Below are positions 1 to 7,678 of a stretch of 64,000 nucleotides of DNA, in pieces. Within the stretch, counting starts at the first letter, position 1. Every line of letters begins with the position of its first letter. The notes beneath the pieces were generated by a model that saw nothing but the letters and a program-made list of their open reading frames with translations, made no database searches and had not been told where the DNA came from. This DNA comes from Maribacter thermophilus (lineage in GTDB: Bacteria > Bacteroidota > Bacteroidia > Flavobacteriales > Flavobacteriaceae): assembly GCF_001020565.1 (NCBI RefSeq), contig NZ_LDAS01000001.1, forward strand, positions 3,372,520-3,436,519. Direction: 5' to 3'. The translations under genes were made by a program, and so were the position numbers.

Positions 1-1
1 A

Positions 2-247
2 CTTTTGGATTTGGATGAAGGCACATATAGTGGCTTAATGAGCTTTTCCAGAAAAGTGGGGAAAGCTATAGAAGAAGCTATAGACTGTAATAGGGTCGGT
101 ATGGCCGTAATCGGGTTAGAGGTGCCGCATGTGCATGTACATCTAATTCCTTTGAACAGTATGAAAGATGCTACCTTTCAATCAAAGGTACAGTTGTCGG
201 ATGCCGAATTTAAAGAGATAGCTTCGAAAATTAGCGCTAAACTTTAA
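2..247 (+). CDS. HIT family hydrolase, C-terminal part (5' end outside window)
   Basis: The reading frame is open from the first bases, so the gene starts before the window; only the last ~81 residues are visible. They contain the histidine-triad active-site motif HVHVHLIP, which in HIT proteins binds the nucleotide alpha-phosphate and forms the nucleotidyl-enzyme intermediate. Family members of this HinT-like type hydrolyse nucleoside phosphoramidates or related dinucleotides in the cytosol; the true substrate cannot be read from sequence. The 3' end overlaps the convergent zinc-ribbon gene by 11 bp. Family assignment is firm; the exact subfamily is not. Confidence 0.9.
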   Translation, partial: LLDLDEGTYSGLMSFSRKVGKAIEEAIDCNRVGMAVIGLEVPHVHVHLIPLNSMKDATFQSKVQLSDAEFKEIASKISAKL

Positions 248-593
248 TAGTGCCTCCCAAGTAAAAATATACACCGGTAGCTACTAGGGCGATAATTAGC
301 AGTAGTAGTATATAGAACAAAAAAGTTGGGCGCGTAGATTTTTTTTCGGGCACTACGGTCTTTTGGTAATAGTCGAACATTCGTTCTATATCATCTGTCC
401 ATTTTACTGGATAGATCATAGAGCTACATTTTCTACAAACGATCTGATTGGTTATTTCGTTGGTAGTTTTATGGAAAAAAGGCCCATAACTGTGTTTTTG
501 ATAAAAGGTAAGCTTTAGGTCTTGATTAAAGCACTCGGGACAATTGTTCTTTAGGTCCGCTTCTTTGATTATAACCAGTTTTTCCTTTGCCAT
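237..593 (-). CDS. Small membrane protein with zinc-ribbon-like CxxC pairs
   Basis: 118 residues. Two CxxC pairs (CPEC near residue 18, CRKC near residue 53) about 35 residues apart look like a zinc ribbon. One hydrophobic segment close to the C-terminus (about residues 91-112) should anchor it in the membrane, leaving the ribbon in the cytoplasm. It starts 2 bp after the stop of the histidine kinase on the same strand, so the two are probably co-transcribed and translationally coupled. I do not recognise a named family. A partner or accessory role for the kinase is only a guess from position. Confidence 0.75.
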   Translation of the reverse strand: MAKEKLVIIKEADLKNNCPECFNQDLKLTFYQKHSYGPFFHKTTNEITNQIVCRKCSSMIYPVKWTDDIERMFDYYQKTVVPEKKSTRPTFLFYILLLLIIALVATGVYFYLGGTIKV

Positions 594-595
594 AA

Positions 596-1744
596 CTATT
601 GGTGTACTTTAAGGGAAATTTGCATTATAGTACCTTCTTTTCCAGAAGAAAGTACTTTTATTTTACCGTTGTGGTATTCTTCTATAATTCTTTTTACCAG
701 AGATAGTCCTAAACCCCATCCTCTTTTTTTGGAAGTAACTCCAGGGGCAAAAATAGTATTAAAATTACTTTTGGGGATACCGTGACCCGTATCTGCAATT
801 AAAATGGATACGAATTTTCCTTGGGGAACTATCTCAATAGCAATGGTTCCTTTTCCTTTCATGGCATCTATACCATTTTTGACCAAGTTTTCAATAGTCC
901 AGTTATAAAGAGAACTGTTCAATAGGACAGGGGCATACTCTATATTCGACTTAAAAGAAAAGTGAATTAGTTTAGAGCTTCTTCTTTTTAGATAGTCAAA
1001 GGCGTCCTTGGTCTCGGCCACGATATCGGCTTCGTTTAATTTGGGCAACGATCCAATTTTTGAAAATCGTTCTGTAATCGTTTTTAACCTATCTATATCC
1101 TTATCTATTTCTTTGGTAATGTCAGGGTTTATACTTTCGGTCTTTAGCAATTCGTTCCATCCTAGAAGTGAGGATAGCGGCGTGCCTATTTGATGAGCGG
1201 TTTCTTTGGCCATGCCTGCCCATAGCTTGTTTTGTTCGGCTGCTTTGTTGGTTCTGAACAAAAAGAAGATTACGGCCCCAAAAAGAAATATGATCAATAA
1301 AAGAGCTATTGGGTAGAATTTTAATTTGTTCAAAACCTCTGAGTTTCCGTAATACAACGTAGCCAAATGCTCGCCTTGCTGATCTATGGAAATGGGGGTG
1401 TTCTCATCTTGAAACTGACGTAGTTTTTTTGCAATATAAACGGAATCGGACGCCATTTCTGCCGGAATGTTGTTTACCCTTATGGAACTGTCCTTGTTTA
1501 TTAAGATCATAGGGGTAGAGGTGTTGTTCTGAAAAACCTTTAAATGTAGACTTCCCAAATCTACATCTTCCGATGACTGTAAAAATTCGGATTGGGCCGT
1601 TGCCCAAATTTCCATTTTAAGGCGTTCTTCCTCTTTAAATTTTTTAAAAAAACTATTCGTGTTCCATAGAATCAGGCTCACGACTATGAAGGCCCCGATT
1701 ACCAGGAAGATGTTGGTAATTTTGTTTTTAGGACTAAAGTTCAT
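596..1744 (-). CDS. Membrane sensor histidine kinase
   Basis: 382 residues. An N-terminal membrane helix (about residues 10-30), a ~110-residue extracytoplasmic sensor region and a second helix (about 140-165) precede the kinase core. The H-box reads KETAHQIGTPLSSLLGW with the phospho-accepting His. The ATP-binding domain has an N-box (NLVKNGIDAM), G1 (ADTGHGIP) and G2 (GWGLGLSLV). There is no HAMP domain visible between the second helix and the H-box. No response regulator lies next to it, so its partner is unknown. The ATG at 1742-1744 is the natural start because it is followed directly by the membrane helix. Confidence 0.9.
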   Translation of the reverse strand: MNFSPKNKITNIFLVIGAFIVVSLILWNTNSFFKKFKEEERLKMEIWATAQSEFLQSSEDVDLGSLHLKVFQNNTSTPMILINKDSSIRVNNIPAEMASDSVYIAKKLRQFQDENTPISIDQQGEHLATLYYGNSEVLNKLKFYPIALLLIIFLFGAVIFFLFRTNKAAEQNKLWAGMAKETAHQIGTPLSSLLGWNELLKTESINPDITKEIDKDIDRLKTITERFSKIGSLPKLNEADIVAETKDAFDYLKRRSSKLIHFSFKSNIEYAPVLLNSSLYNWTIENLVKNGIDAMKGKGTIAIEIVPQGKFVSILIADTGHGIPKSNFNTIFAPGVTSKKRGWGLGLSLVKRIIEEYHNGKIKVLSSGKEGTIMQISLKVHQ

Positions 1745-1837
1745 CCAATGGTTTTGTACTAATAAATATAACCCTAAATGTAAATAATTGTTGTGCTATA
1801 ATCGCAACTCATTATTTTATACCCCGTTCATTTTGCG

Positions 1838-1845
1838 TATTTTTG
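1838..1845 (+). promoter_or_regulatory. -7 element (TATTTTTG) of the DUF3127 gene
   Basis: Exact match to the Bacteroidota sigma-A -7 consensus TAnnTTTG, 26 bases before the ATG at 1872. A run of T about 20 bases upstream (1815-1818) is a poor -33 element. Confidence 0.5.
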
Positions 1846-1871
1846 GTTTTTGAAGCAAAAGTGAACACAAG

Positions 1872-2249
1872 ATGGAAATAGAAGGGAAAATAAAATTAAT
1901 AGGTGAAACAAAGACATTTGGCAATAACGGATTTCGCAAAAGAGAAGTTGTTATTACCACAGATGAACAATATCCACAAACTATAATGGTAGAATTTGTT
2001 CAAGACAAATGTGATTTGTTGAACAGTTATAATGTGGGCCAAGATGTAAAAATAAGTATTAACCTTAGGGGTAGGGAATGGACAAACCCACAAGGCGAGG
2101 TTAAATACTTTAACTCTATTCAAGGTTGGCGTATAGAAAATTTACAACCAGCGGCGCAGCCCGAAGGTATGCCACCGGTACCTCCTATGGAGGCTTTTGA
2201 ACCAGCGGACAATTTAAACGAAGAAGATCATGACGATCTTCCGTTTTAA
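1872..2249 (+). CDS. DUF3127 protein with SSB-like acidic C-terminal tail
   Basis: 125 residues, cytosolic. Residues 1-~95 form a compact beta-rich domain that I recognise as DUF3127, a Bacteroidota family that looks OB-fold-like. It is followed by a Pro/Ala-rich linker and an acidic end, EEDHDDLPF. That ending closely resembles the DDDIPF tip by which bacterial single-stranded-DNA-binding proteins recruit repair and replication partners. The likely role is therefore nucleic-acid binding linked to the genome-maintenance interactome, but this is inference from fold and tail. Monocistronic: own promoter element upstream and a strong terminator downstream. Confidence 0.85.
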   Translation: MEIEGKIKLIGETKTFGNNGFRKREVVITTDEQYPQTIMVEFVQDKCDLLNSYNVGQDVKISINLRGREWTNPQGEVKYFNSIQGWRIENLQPAAQPEGMPPVPPMEAFEPADNLNEEDHDDLPF

Positions 2250-2300
2250 TACTAATTATCAAGTAGTAACATCATAATATTATCTTCATAAGAAGAAGGG

Positions 2301-2336
2301 AAAACTTGTTCGGCCACAGTGTTGAACAAGTTTTTT
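2301..2336 (+). terminator. Rho-independent terminator after the DUF3127 gene
   Basis: AACTTGTTC pairs with GAACAAGTT (perfect 9-bp stem, 12-nt loop) and runs straight into six T on the plus strand. Confidence 0.85.
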
Positions 2337-2374
2337 GTTTTAGGTGTATTTGGTTAACTTAAAGACAAAAAGTA

Positions 2375-3052
2375 TTGAAAGAGTCAAATCAACGGAATCC
2401 TATTTATTTTCTTACCGAAGAGCTTTACTTTCCGCCGGTAGAAAATGCTACTTCAGAGGGGCTTTTGGCCGTAGGGGGCGATCTGTCGGCAGAGAGACTT
2501 TTACTTGCTTATAGGAACGGTATTTTTCCATGGTATAATGATGATGATTCCATTATTTTATGGTGGAGCCCCGATCCTCGCATGATCCTGTATCCAGGGA
2601 AGATAAAAGTATCGAAGAGTATGCGTAAAGTTATAAGGGACCAGAAATTCAGGTTAACCGTAAATCGGTGTTTTCAGAAAGTTATTAAACATTGTTCAAC
2701 GGTAAAACGTGAAGAGCAAGAAGGTACATGGATCACGGAGGCCATGCAATGGGCGTATCTTGATCTTCATAAAAAAGGCTATGCAAAGTCATATGAAGTT
2801 TGGGAAGGTGACGATTTGGTCGGGGGCTTGTACGGTGTAGACTTAGGTCATGTTTTTTGCGGGGAAAGTATGTTCAGCCTTAGGTCGAATGCATCAAAAT
2901 TTGCCTTTATAGAATTGGCCAGAGAACTACAGCAAAAAAATTATCTGTTCATAGATTGTCAAATGTACACCGATCATTTGGCCAGCCTTGGTGCCGAAGA
3001 AATAACAAGACAAGAATTTATATCCAAGTTAAAGGGAAAGAACGGTTTGTAA
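2375..3052 (+). CDS. aat: Leucyl/phenylalanyl-tRNA--protein transferase
   Basis: 225 residues. The enzyme adds Leu or Phe from aminoacyl-tRNA to proteins with N-terminal Arg/Lys, marking them for ClpS/ClpAP degradation (N-degron pathway), in the cytosol. Family motifs are all present: GLLAVGGDLS, YRNGIFPW, WWSPDPR, EEGTWIT, EVWEGDDLVGGLYGV, FCGESMFS and DCQMYTDHLASLGA. The start is a TTG at 2375; the next in-frame ATG falls inside the conserved core, so the non-ATG start is required. Length is normal for the family (~220-235). Identity is certain; the exact start is slightly less so. Confidence 0.95.
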   Translation: MKESNQRNPIYFLTEELYFPPVENATSEGLLAVGGDLSAERLLLAYRNGIFPWYNDDDSIILWWSPDPRMILYPGKIKVSKSMRKVIRDQKFRLTVNRCFQKVIKHCSTVKREEQEGTWITEAMQWAYLDLHKKGYAKSYEVWEGDDLVGGLYGVDLGHVFCGESMFSLRSNASKFAFIELARELQQKNYLFIDCQMYTDHLASLGAEEITRQEFISKLKGKNGL

Positions 3053-3106
3053 GGGCGCAAACAGATGGTTGTTAAAGAAAACTACAAATATGTTTAATGC
3101 TCTTAA

Positions 3107-3124
3107 ACCGTTTGCGTAAACGGT
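3107..3124. other. Small inverted repeat between convergent genes
   Basis: ACCGTTT and AAACGGT with a 4-nt loop, between the 3' ends of aat and the minus-strand secreted-protein gene. It could act as a weak bidirectional terminator, but no U-tract follows on either strand. Confidence 0.35.
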
Positions 3125-3130
3125 GGTCTA

Positions 3131-3718
3131 TTAATAAAGAACATGGTCAAAATTTGGAGGGGGCATTTTTCTATGGTTCTTAAAATTTCCTTCAGCATCA
3201 AATAATATTTCGTAATCCAAGTATCCTTTTTCTTTTTTACCCTTCACCATATATTTATAATTGATCGAAGGCAATAATAAGTTCTGAAAAGCATTTCTCA
3301 AGGTTGCTTCAAGTTCTTCATTGGCATCATAAGGGTATTGTTGCATTAGCCTCTTTACCTTGTATTTTGTAAATGAATTTTCTAAATAGGCGTTTATACG
3401 CTGTAAGGTTTCCGAGGGTATATCAACAGGTTTAATTACGATTTTGATATCGTTCAGAATACCATTTTCGTCGAACCCCATGCTGTACCATAGTTTGTCT
3501 TTCTTTAATTTAGCTTCAAAACTGGTTTTGATGCTGTCCGTTTCTTTGTAATATTTAAACCTTTTTACATCACTAATGTTGTTTTCTATAAGCTGTAATG
3601 CAGCTGGGGGAAACTGACTTTTTTTAATTCTGTGCTCGCGTTCGTATTTGTATTGGGCATTGGCGAAGAACCCTCCAAAAAACAATAAGGAAACTAGAGC
3701 TATCTTATACTTCATCAT
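3131..3718 (-). CDS. Secreted/periplasmic protein of unknown function (PepSY-like?)
   Basis: 195 residues. The N-terminus is a clear signal peptide ending in ANAQ (cleavage near residue 21), so the product is exported. The body has two similar ~70-residue halves: each begins with a helix containing a hydrophobic and charged pattern and is followed by strand-like segments ending in a glycine turn (GFDENG, FDAEGN). This resembles the small PepSY-like domains common in Bacteroidota, but I cannot assign it firmly. The start lies 14 bp inside the 3' end of tag on the same strand, so it is probably translated from the same mRNA. No function is claimed. Confidence 0.75.
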   Translation of the reverse strand: MMKYKIALVSLLFFGGFFANAQYKYEREHRIKKSQFPPAALQLIENNISDVKRFKYYKETDSIKTSFEAKLKKDKLWYSMGFDENGILNDIKIVIKPVDIPSETLQRINAYLENSFTKYKVKRLMQQYPYDANEELEATLRNAFQNLLLPSINYKYMVKGKKEKGYLDYEILFDAEGNFKNHRKMPPPNFDHVLY

Positions 3719-4268
3719 ATCTGAAACAATTTACCTCGTGATCATTAACCATGCCTGTGGCCTGCATGTGTGCATATATGACCGTGCTGCCCACAAATTT
3801 AAAACCTCTCTTTTTTAGGTCTTTGCTGACTTTATCGGAAAGGGCGGTGTTGCCGGGGGCTTTCTTATAATCGACGATAGAATTTTTAATAGGTTTATGG
3901 TCTACAAATTTCCATATATAATTGCTAAAACTTCCAAATTCTTTTTGAACCTCCATAAAGGAAATGGCATTTGAAACCGTGGAGTTTATTTTTAGTTTAT
4001 TTCGTATGATACCAGGATCTTGCAATAAACAATTTATTTTCTCTTGATCGTAAAGAGCTATTTTTTTGTAGTCAAAATTATCAAAAGCCTTTCTGAAATT
4101 TTCACGCTTACGCAGAATGGTAATCCAGCTAAGTCCTGCCTGAAAGGTTTCCAAGGTCAAGAATTCGAACAAGGTTTTATCGTCCTTTACGGGAACGCCC
4201 CATTCTTCGTCATGATACTTTTCGTAGAGTGCATCACCTTTGCACCAACCACATCGATGTTTTTCCAT
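3705..4268 (-). CDS. tag: DNA-3-methyladenine glycosylase I
   Basis: 187 residues. It excises 3-methyladenine from alkylated DNA, the first step of base-excision repair. Visible family marks are the N-terminal RCGWC, the YHDEEWGVP segment, FEFLTLETFQAGLSW (helix-hairpin-helix region with the catalytic Glu) and the C-terminal HEVNCFR. The N-terminal Cys and His together with the C-terminal His and Cys form the zinc site known in Tag. I use the ATG at 4268; a TTG two codons upstream overlaps the promoter element. Most of the frame matches Tag length (~187). First gene of a two-gene unit with the secreted protein at 3131-3718. Confidence 0.93.
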   Translation of the reverse strand: MEKHRCGWCKGDALYEKYHDEEWGVPVKDDKTLFEFLTLETFQAGLSWITILRKRENFRKAFDNFDYKKIALYDQEKINCLLQDPGIIRNKLKINSTVSNAISFMEVQKEFGSFSNYIWKFVDHKPIKNSIVDYKKAPGNTALSDKVSKDLKKRGFKFVGSTVIYAHMQATGMVNDHEVNCFRYDEV

Positions 4269-4271
4269 AAT

Positions 4272-4279
4272 CAAATATA
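4272..4279 (-). promoter_or_regulatory. -7 element (TATATTTG) just before tag
   Basis: Exact TAnnTTTG on the minus strand, ending only 3 bases before the tag ATG. If used, the mRNA would have essentially no leader. Confidence 0.4.
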
Positions 4280-4469
4280 AAGAACTAATGCAGATCGGGA
4301 ATATGATTTGTAGAGTTAATTGTGCGGTATTATATCAATGTCGGTCGATATAATAAATGAGGTTGCATTAGGCTAAATATGATTTATGAACGTTGTAGTT
4401 GTGGAGCATTTGTAAGGTTTTTAACAAGAGCTCAACTAAGTCGAAATATAATAATAGTAACGCAGAGCA

Positions 4470-4562
4470 ATGGGGTTAAAAGAAACACATTCCGATAGTT
4501 TGATAAAGCAAAGTTTAGACAAGGCAATGTCGTACCAAGAGTATCGTGACCTAGTACATTAA
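4470..4562 (+). other. Likely lost N-terminus of the thioredoxin-like gene, closed by an in-frame TAA
   Basis: An ATG at 4470 opens 30 codons ending in ...SYQEYRDLVH and then TAA at 4560-4562. The next codon in the same frame continues with LSVEGKSTGPEQ of the thioredoxin-like gene. From memory of flavobacterial homologues, the SYQEYR..LV segment belongs to the N-terminus of this family, directly before the EGKSTG stretch. The stop is therefore best explained as a nonsense mutation (one base from CAA or AAA) or a sequencing error. Confidence 0.6.
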
Positions 4563-5090
4563 TTGTCTGTTGAGGGTAAATCTACTGGTCCGGAACAGAC
4601 CGGTGCACTTGCCGATTATACCCAATTGAACGATCGTAGAATGAAGCGTTGGGACAAAACACTGAAATTTGACGAAACGGTAATTGAAAAAATCGGATCT
4701 GTAAACAAGAAAATAATATGGTTGGTACTTACAGAAAGTTGGTGTGGTGATGCATCACCTGCATTGCCCGTTATGAACAAGATAAGTGAGTTGAACTCGA
4801 ACATTTCTCTCAAAATTGTTTTAAGGGACGAGAACTTAGAGTTAATGAACCAATTTTTAACCCGTGGCAGTATGTCCATACCCAAACTTATTATGATAGA
4901 TGCCCAAAGCAATGAGGTAATCGGGGATTGGGGGCCAAGGTCAAAAAATGCTACCGATTTGGTGGATAGTTATAAGGCGGCACACGGTTCTCTCAGTAAA
5001 GAATTTAAACAAGACCTACAGGTTTGGTACAATAAAGATAAAGGTCAAAGTATTGTAGCGGATCTATTGGAACTACTTTCTTTGAAATAG
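4563..5090 (+). CDS. Thioredoxin-like family protein, probably 5'-truncated by a nonsense codon
   Basis: 175 residues if read from the TTG directly after the in-frame TAA. The thioredoxin fold is recognisable: a central strand IIWLVLTESWCGD precedes helix alpha-1, and the cis-Pro region appears as GSMSIPKLIMID. The redox motif is WCGDA rather than WCGPC, so only one cysteine is present; a dithiol-disulfide mechanism is unlikely and a monothiol or non-redox role is possible. No signal peptide is seen, so it is cytosolic. The 3' end overlaps the convergent TonB-like gene by 18 bp. Whether any protein is made depends on the TTG or on read-through of 4560-4562. Confidence 0.75.
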   Translation: MSVEGKSTGPEQTGALADYTQLNDRRMKRWDKTLKFDETVIEKIGSVNKKIIWLVLTESWCGDASPALPVMNKISELNSNISLKIVLRDENLELMNQFLTRGSMSIPKLIMIDAQSNEVIGDWGPRSKNATDLVDSYKAAHGSLSKEFKQDLQVWYNKDKGQSIVADLLELLSLK

Positions 5091-5804
5091 ATAGGTAATA
5101 GTTCCCTTTTGTAGAGCTTTGTCAGAAGAACTGAACCTTGCCTTATAGGCATATGCTATGGCATTGTCTACCAGACAGCCATTAGAGGTGCCCGAACTTT
5201 TTTCGTTAAAGTTGGCTTCGATAACACTTCCAGTTTCATCTACTTCTATGTTGATCACTACCTTACCGCCCTCTATACAGGTGTATATCGGTGGAGGTAA
5301 ATGATAACTATTACGGTTTACCAATGAATAGGAGATAGAGGTTCTTTTCGCGGCAAGATTGTTGGTGTACTCTTCTTTTTGAGCTTCTTTTTCACCAAGC
5401 ATTTGTTTCATTTGCTCGCGTTTTTTGGCAAGTTCCTTTACACGTGCGGCATATTCTGAATCGGCAATAAGATCGTTCGAAGCTTCTTCGTTGGCCATAG
5501 CGGCCTTTTCTTCCATAATCTCATCCAATGTTTTTAGGGGTTCGGGGTTGCCAAAACTGGGTTTTGCAGTTTCGTTATAGGCCATATGACTTTTAACGGG
5601 GTCAGATTTTGAGAGTTTTTCGAGCAGTTCTTCCTCTTCTTGGGTGAGCTCTTCCTCGGGCTCATCTTCCAATACCATTTCAACTACATAATCCTCTTCG
5701 TCTTCTGTTTGTGCGCCTAATTGAATATTATATAGAACCAAAACAACGATCGCCATTGAAAAAATGGTGATTATCAGAGATAGTTGTTGTCTGTTCAGAT
5801 TCAT
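5073..5804 (-). CDS. TonB-like inner-membrane protein with acidic and coiled-coil linker
   Basis: 243 residues. One N-terminal membrane helix (about residues 8-28) is followed by a very acidic stretch (VEMVLEDEPEEELTQEEEE), a charged helical segment likely to be coiled coil (about 95-150) and a C-terminal ~80-residue domain. That last domain has the strand pattern GGKVVINIEVDETGSVIEA and a final ITYLFQRK, as in TonB/TolA C-termini. In the TonB family this domain spans the periplasm and contacts outer-membrane receptors using energy from ExbBD. No proline-rich spacer and no exbBD neighbours are seen, so a structural envelope role is also possible. The gene stands upstream of nothing on its strand. 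Confidence 0.7.
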   Translation of the reverse strand: MNLNRQQLSLIITIFSMAIVVLVLYNIQLGAQTEDEEDYVVEMVLEDEPEEELTQEEEELLEKLSKSDPVKSHMAYNETAKPSFGNPEPLKTLDEIMEEKAAMANEEASNDLIADSEYAARVKELAKKREQMKQMLGEKEAQKEEYTNNLAAKRTSISYSLVNRNSYHLPPPIYTCIEGGKVVINIEVDETGSVIEANFNEKSSGTSNGCLVDNAIAYAYKARFSSSDKALQKGTITYLFQRK

Positions 5805-5881
5805 TGATATATAACATTTATTTTCAGAAAATATTACAGTAAATCTTCAAATTGTGTCTTGTTAAATACGATTGGGTGTAA

Positions 5882-6583
5882 TTATTTCTGTAATAACTCT
5901 TCGGTAAAGACCAATGGGTCTATGGCATTATCTACGTTAAAATTACCTATTTTGGTTCTTCTAAGGCCCGTCAGGTGCCCTCCAGAGTCTAACGATCTTC
6001 CAAAATCATGGGCAATGGAACGTATGTAGGTTCCTTTGCTACATTTAATTCTGAACGCTACCTCTGGCATTGTTATTTTGGTGATTTCAAATTCTAGAAT
6101 ATGAACATTGCGCTTTTTTATTTCAACATCTTTTCCTTCTCTTGCGTACTCGTATAAACGTTTACCATCTTTTTTTAGAGCTGAAAAAACGGGTGGGGCC
6201 TGTTCTATTTCTCCAATAAATTCCGCCGTAGTCTCATGAATAAGCTCATCGGTAATGTGGGCCGTTGAAAAGGTTTGGTCTATCTCGGTCTCCTGGTCGT
6301 ACGAAGGGGTGGTGGCGCCCAAAGTGATCGTGCCCGTATATTCTTTGGCCTGTCCTTGATATTCGGGAATTTTCTTGGTAAACTTTCCCGTGCAGATGAT
6401 AAGTAGACCGGTTGCCAGAGGGTCAAGCGTGCCGGCATGCCCTATTTTTATTTTTTTTAGATCGAATTTTTTTCGAATGGCCCATTTAAGTTTGTTCACT
6501 GCCTGAAACGATGACCAACCCAAAGGCTTATCGATCAATAACAACTGACCGTTTAAAAAATCATCTTTGGTCAAATTTTCCAT
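5882..6583 (-). CDS. truB: tRNA pseudouridine(55) synthase
   Basis: 233 residues. It isomerises U55 to pseudouridine in the T-loop of tRNAs. The catalytic motif [14 protein letters not shown] with its Asp is intact. [11 protein letters not shown] at the N-terminus, YEYAREG and the [16 protein letters not shown] segment also match TruB. It lacks the long C-terminal PUA extension of some TruB enzymes; the length is typical for Bacteroidota. It is the last gene of the ftsX-DUF3098-uppP-truB run, 26 bp after uppP, an order I recall as conserved in this phylum. Confidence 0.95.
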   Translation of the reverse strand: MENLTKDDFLNGQLLLIDKPLGWSSFQAVNKLKWAIRKKFDLKKIKIGHAGTLDPLATGLLIICTGKFTKKIPEYQGQAKEYTGTITLGATTPSYDQETEIDQTFSTAHITDELIHETTAEFIGEIEQAPPVFSALKKDGKRLYEYAREGKDVEIKKRNVHILEFEITKITMPEVAFRIKCSKGTYIRSIAHDFGRSLDSGGHLTGLRRTKIGNFNVDNAIDPLVFTEELLQK

Positions 6584-6609
6584 AGATTTTGGGTTACGTT
6601 AAGGGCATG

Positions 6610-7407
6610 TTATGGGTTTACAAACCCATAAACAATAGCGATCAGCCCAACAATAAGGCAATATATGGCAAAATAGGAAAGTTTACTCTTGCGTACCAAT
6701 TGGATCATCCATGTACAGGCCGCCAAACCGGCAACAAAAGCAGCGATAAATCCTGCGCCCATAGCAAAATTGTTATCTCCGTTAAAATTTAGTTCACCAC
6801 TCATAAGGTCTTTGGCGATCTTACCAAATATTAGCGGAACTACCATTAAAAAAGAGAACCTGGCCGCTTTTGATTTGTCTACCCCCAAAAGTACAGAAGT
6901 AGAAATGGTGGCTCCACTACGGGAAATGCCGGGTAGCATGGCAATAGCTTGTGAGACCCCAACAATAAGAGCATTTCCGAAACTTACTTTTTTACCCGTA
7001 TCTTCTGCTTTGTCGGCGAAATATAGTAGCGCGGCGGTAATTAATAACATAAAACCTACAAACCTGATATTGCCACCAAAAAATGCCTCTAACTGCTCTT
7101 CAAAGAAAAGTCCTATGAATACGGCAGGTAACATAGATATGATAATCTTGACCGAAAACTGGCTTTCTTCGTTCCATTTAAATTGTAAAAGCCCGCTAAT
7201 TATTTCCCAAATATCCTTTCTAAAAACAACGATGGTACTTAGGGCCGTAGCAAAGTGTAGGACAACGGTAAATAATAAACTCTCTTCAGGAATGGAGTGG
7301 TCTCCTAAAATTGCCTTTCCCAGTTCCAAGTGACCACTGGAAGAAACGGGAAGAAACTCGGTTAATCCTTGAATAATGCCGAGTATAATGGCGTCTATAG
7401 TCTCCAA
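6610..7407 (-). CDS. uppP: Undecaprenyl-diphosphatase
   Basis: 265 residues and about eight membrane helices. It dephosphorylates undecaprenyl diphosphate at the membrane so that the lipid carrier can be reused for peptidoglycan and other envelope glycans; overproduction gives bacitracin resistance. The two diagnostic motifs are present: GLTEFLPVSSSGHLELG near the N-terminus and LPGISRSGATISTSVLLG in the middle. The start is a TTG that directly abuts the TAA of the upstream DUF3098 gene, so translation is probably coupled. An ATG start is not available without losing the first motif. Confidence 0.95.
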   Translation of the reverse strand: METIDAIILGIIQGLTEFLPVSSSGHLELGKAILGDHSIPEESLLFTVVLHFATALSTIVVFRKDIWEIISGLLQFKWNEESQFSVKIIISMLPAVFIGLFFEEQLEAFFGGNIRFVGFMLLITAALLYFADKAEDTGKKVSFGNALIVGVSQAIAMLPGISRSGATISTSVLLGVDKSKAARFSFLMVVPLIFGKIAKDLMSGELNFNGDNNFAMGAGFIAAFVAGLAACTWMIQLVRKSKLSYFAIYCLIVGLIAIVYGFVNP

Positions 7408-7668
7408 TTATTTCTTTTTGTGCGGGTTTAATAAAATAGCGTAGACCTCTATTCCGAGTCCAATAAGAACCAAGGTAGGAGCCAAACGTATTCTTCTAAA
7501 ATTATAAATTTCAGGGTTAAAAACGTTAGGGTCGTCACTGCCGCCACCGCTCATCAAAATAAAGCCAAGGGCAATAAAGGCCAACCCTATGAACATGAAT
7601 AGGTAATTTTTCTTTTGAAAAATGAACTCCTGTTTTGAAGATTGTTCCACTTTAGTTTTTTTGCTCAT
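7408..7668 (-). CDS. DUF3098 small membrane protein
   Basis: 86 residues with two membrane helices (about 22-42 and 62-80) joined by a short loop containing GGGSDDPNVFNPEIYNFRR. The pattern and its place between ftsX and uppP identify it as DUF3098, a family of unknown function found in Bacteroidota. Its ATG lies 10 bp after the ftsX stop and its own stop touches the uppP start. The synteny suggests a role in envelope biogenesis or division, but nothing in the sequence shows an activity. Confidence 0.85.
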   Translation of the reverse strand: MSKKTKVEQSSKQEFIFQKKNYLFMFIGLAFIALGFILMSGGGSDDPNVFNPEIYNFRRIRLAPTLVLIGLGIEVYAILLNPHKKK

Positions 7669-7678
7669 AGGGGCAAAT

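Noticed and set aside
6689..7333. 214-codon plus-strand frame opposite uppP
   Set aside because: uppP on the minus strand has all family motifs; the plus frame is compositionally a shadow.
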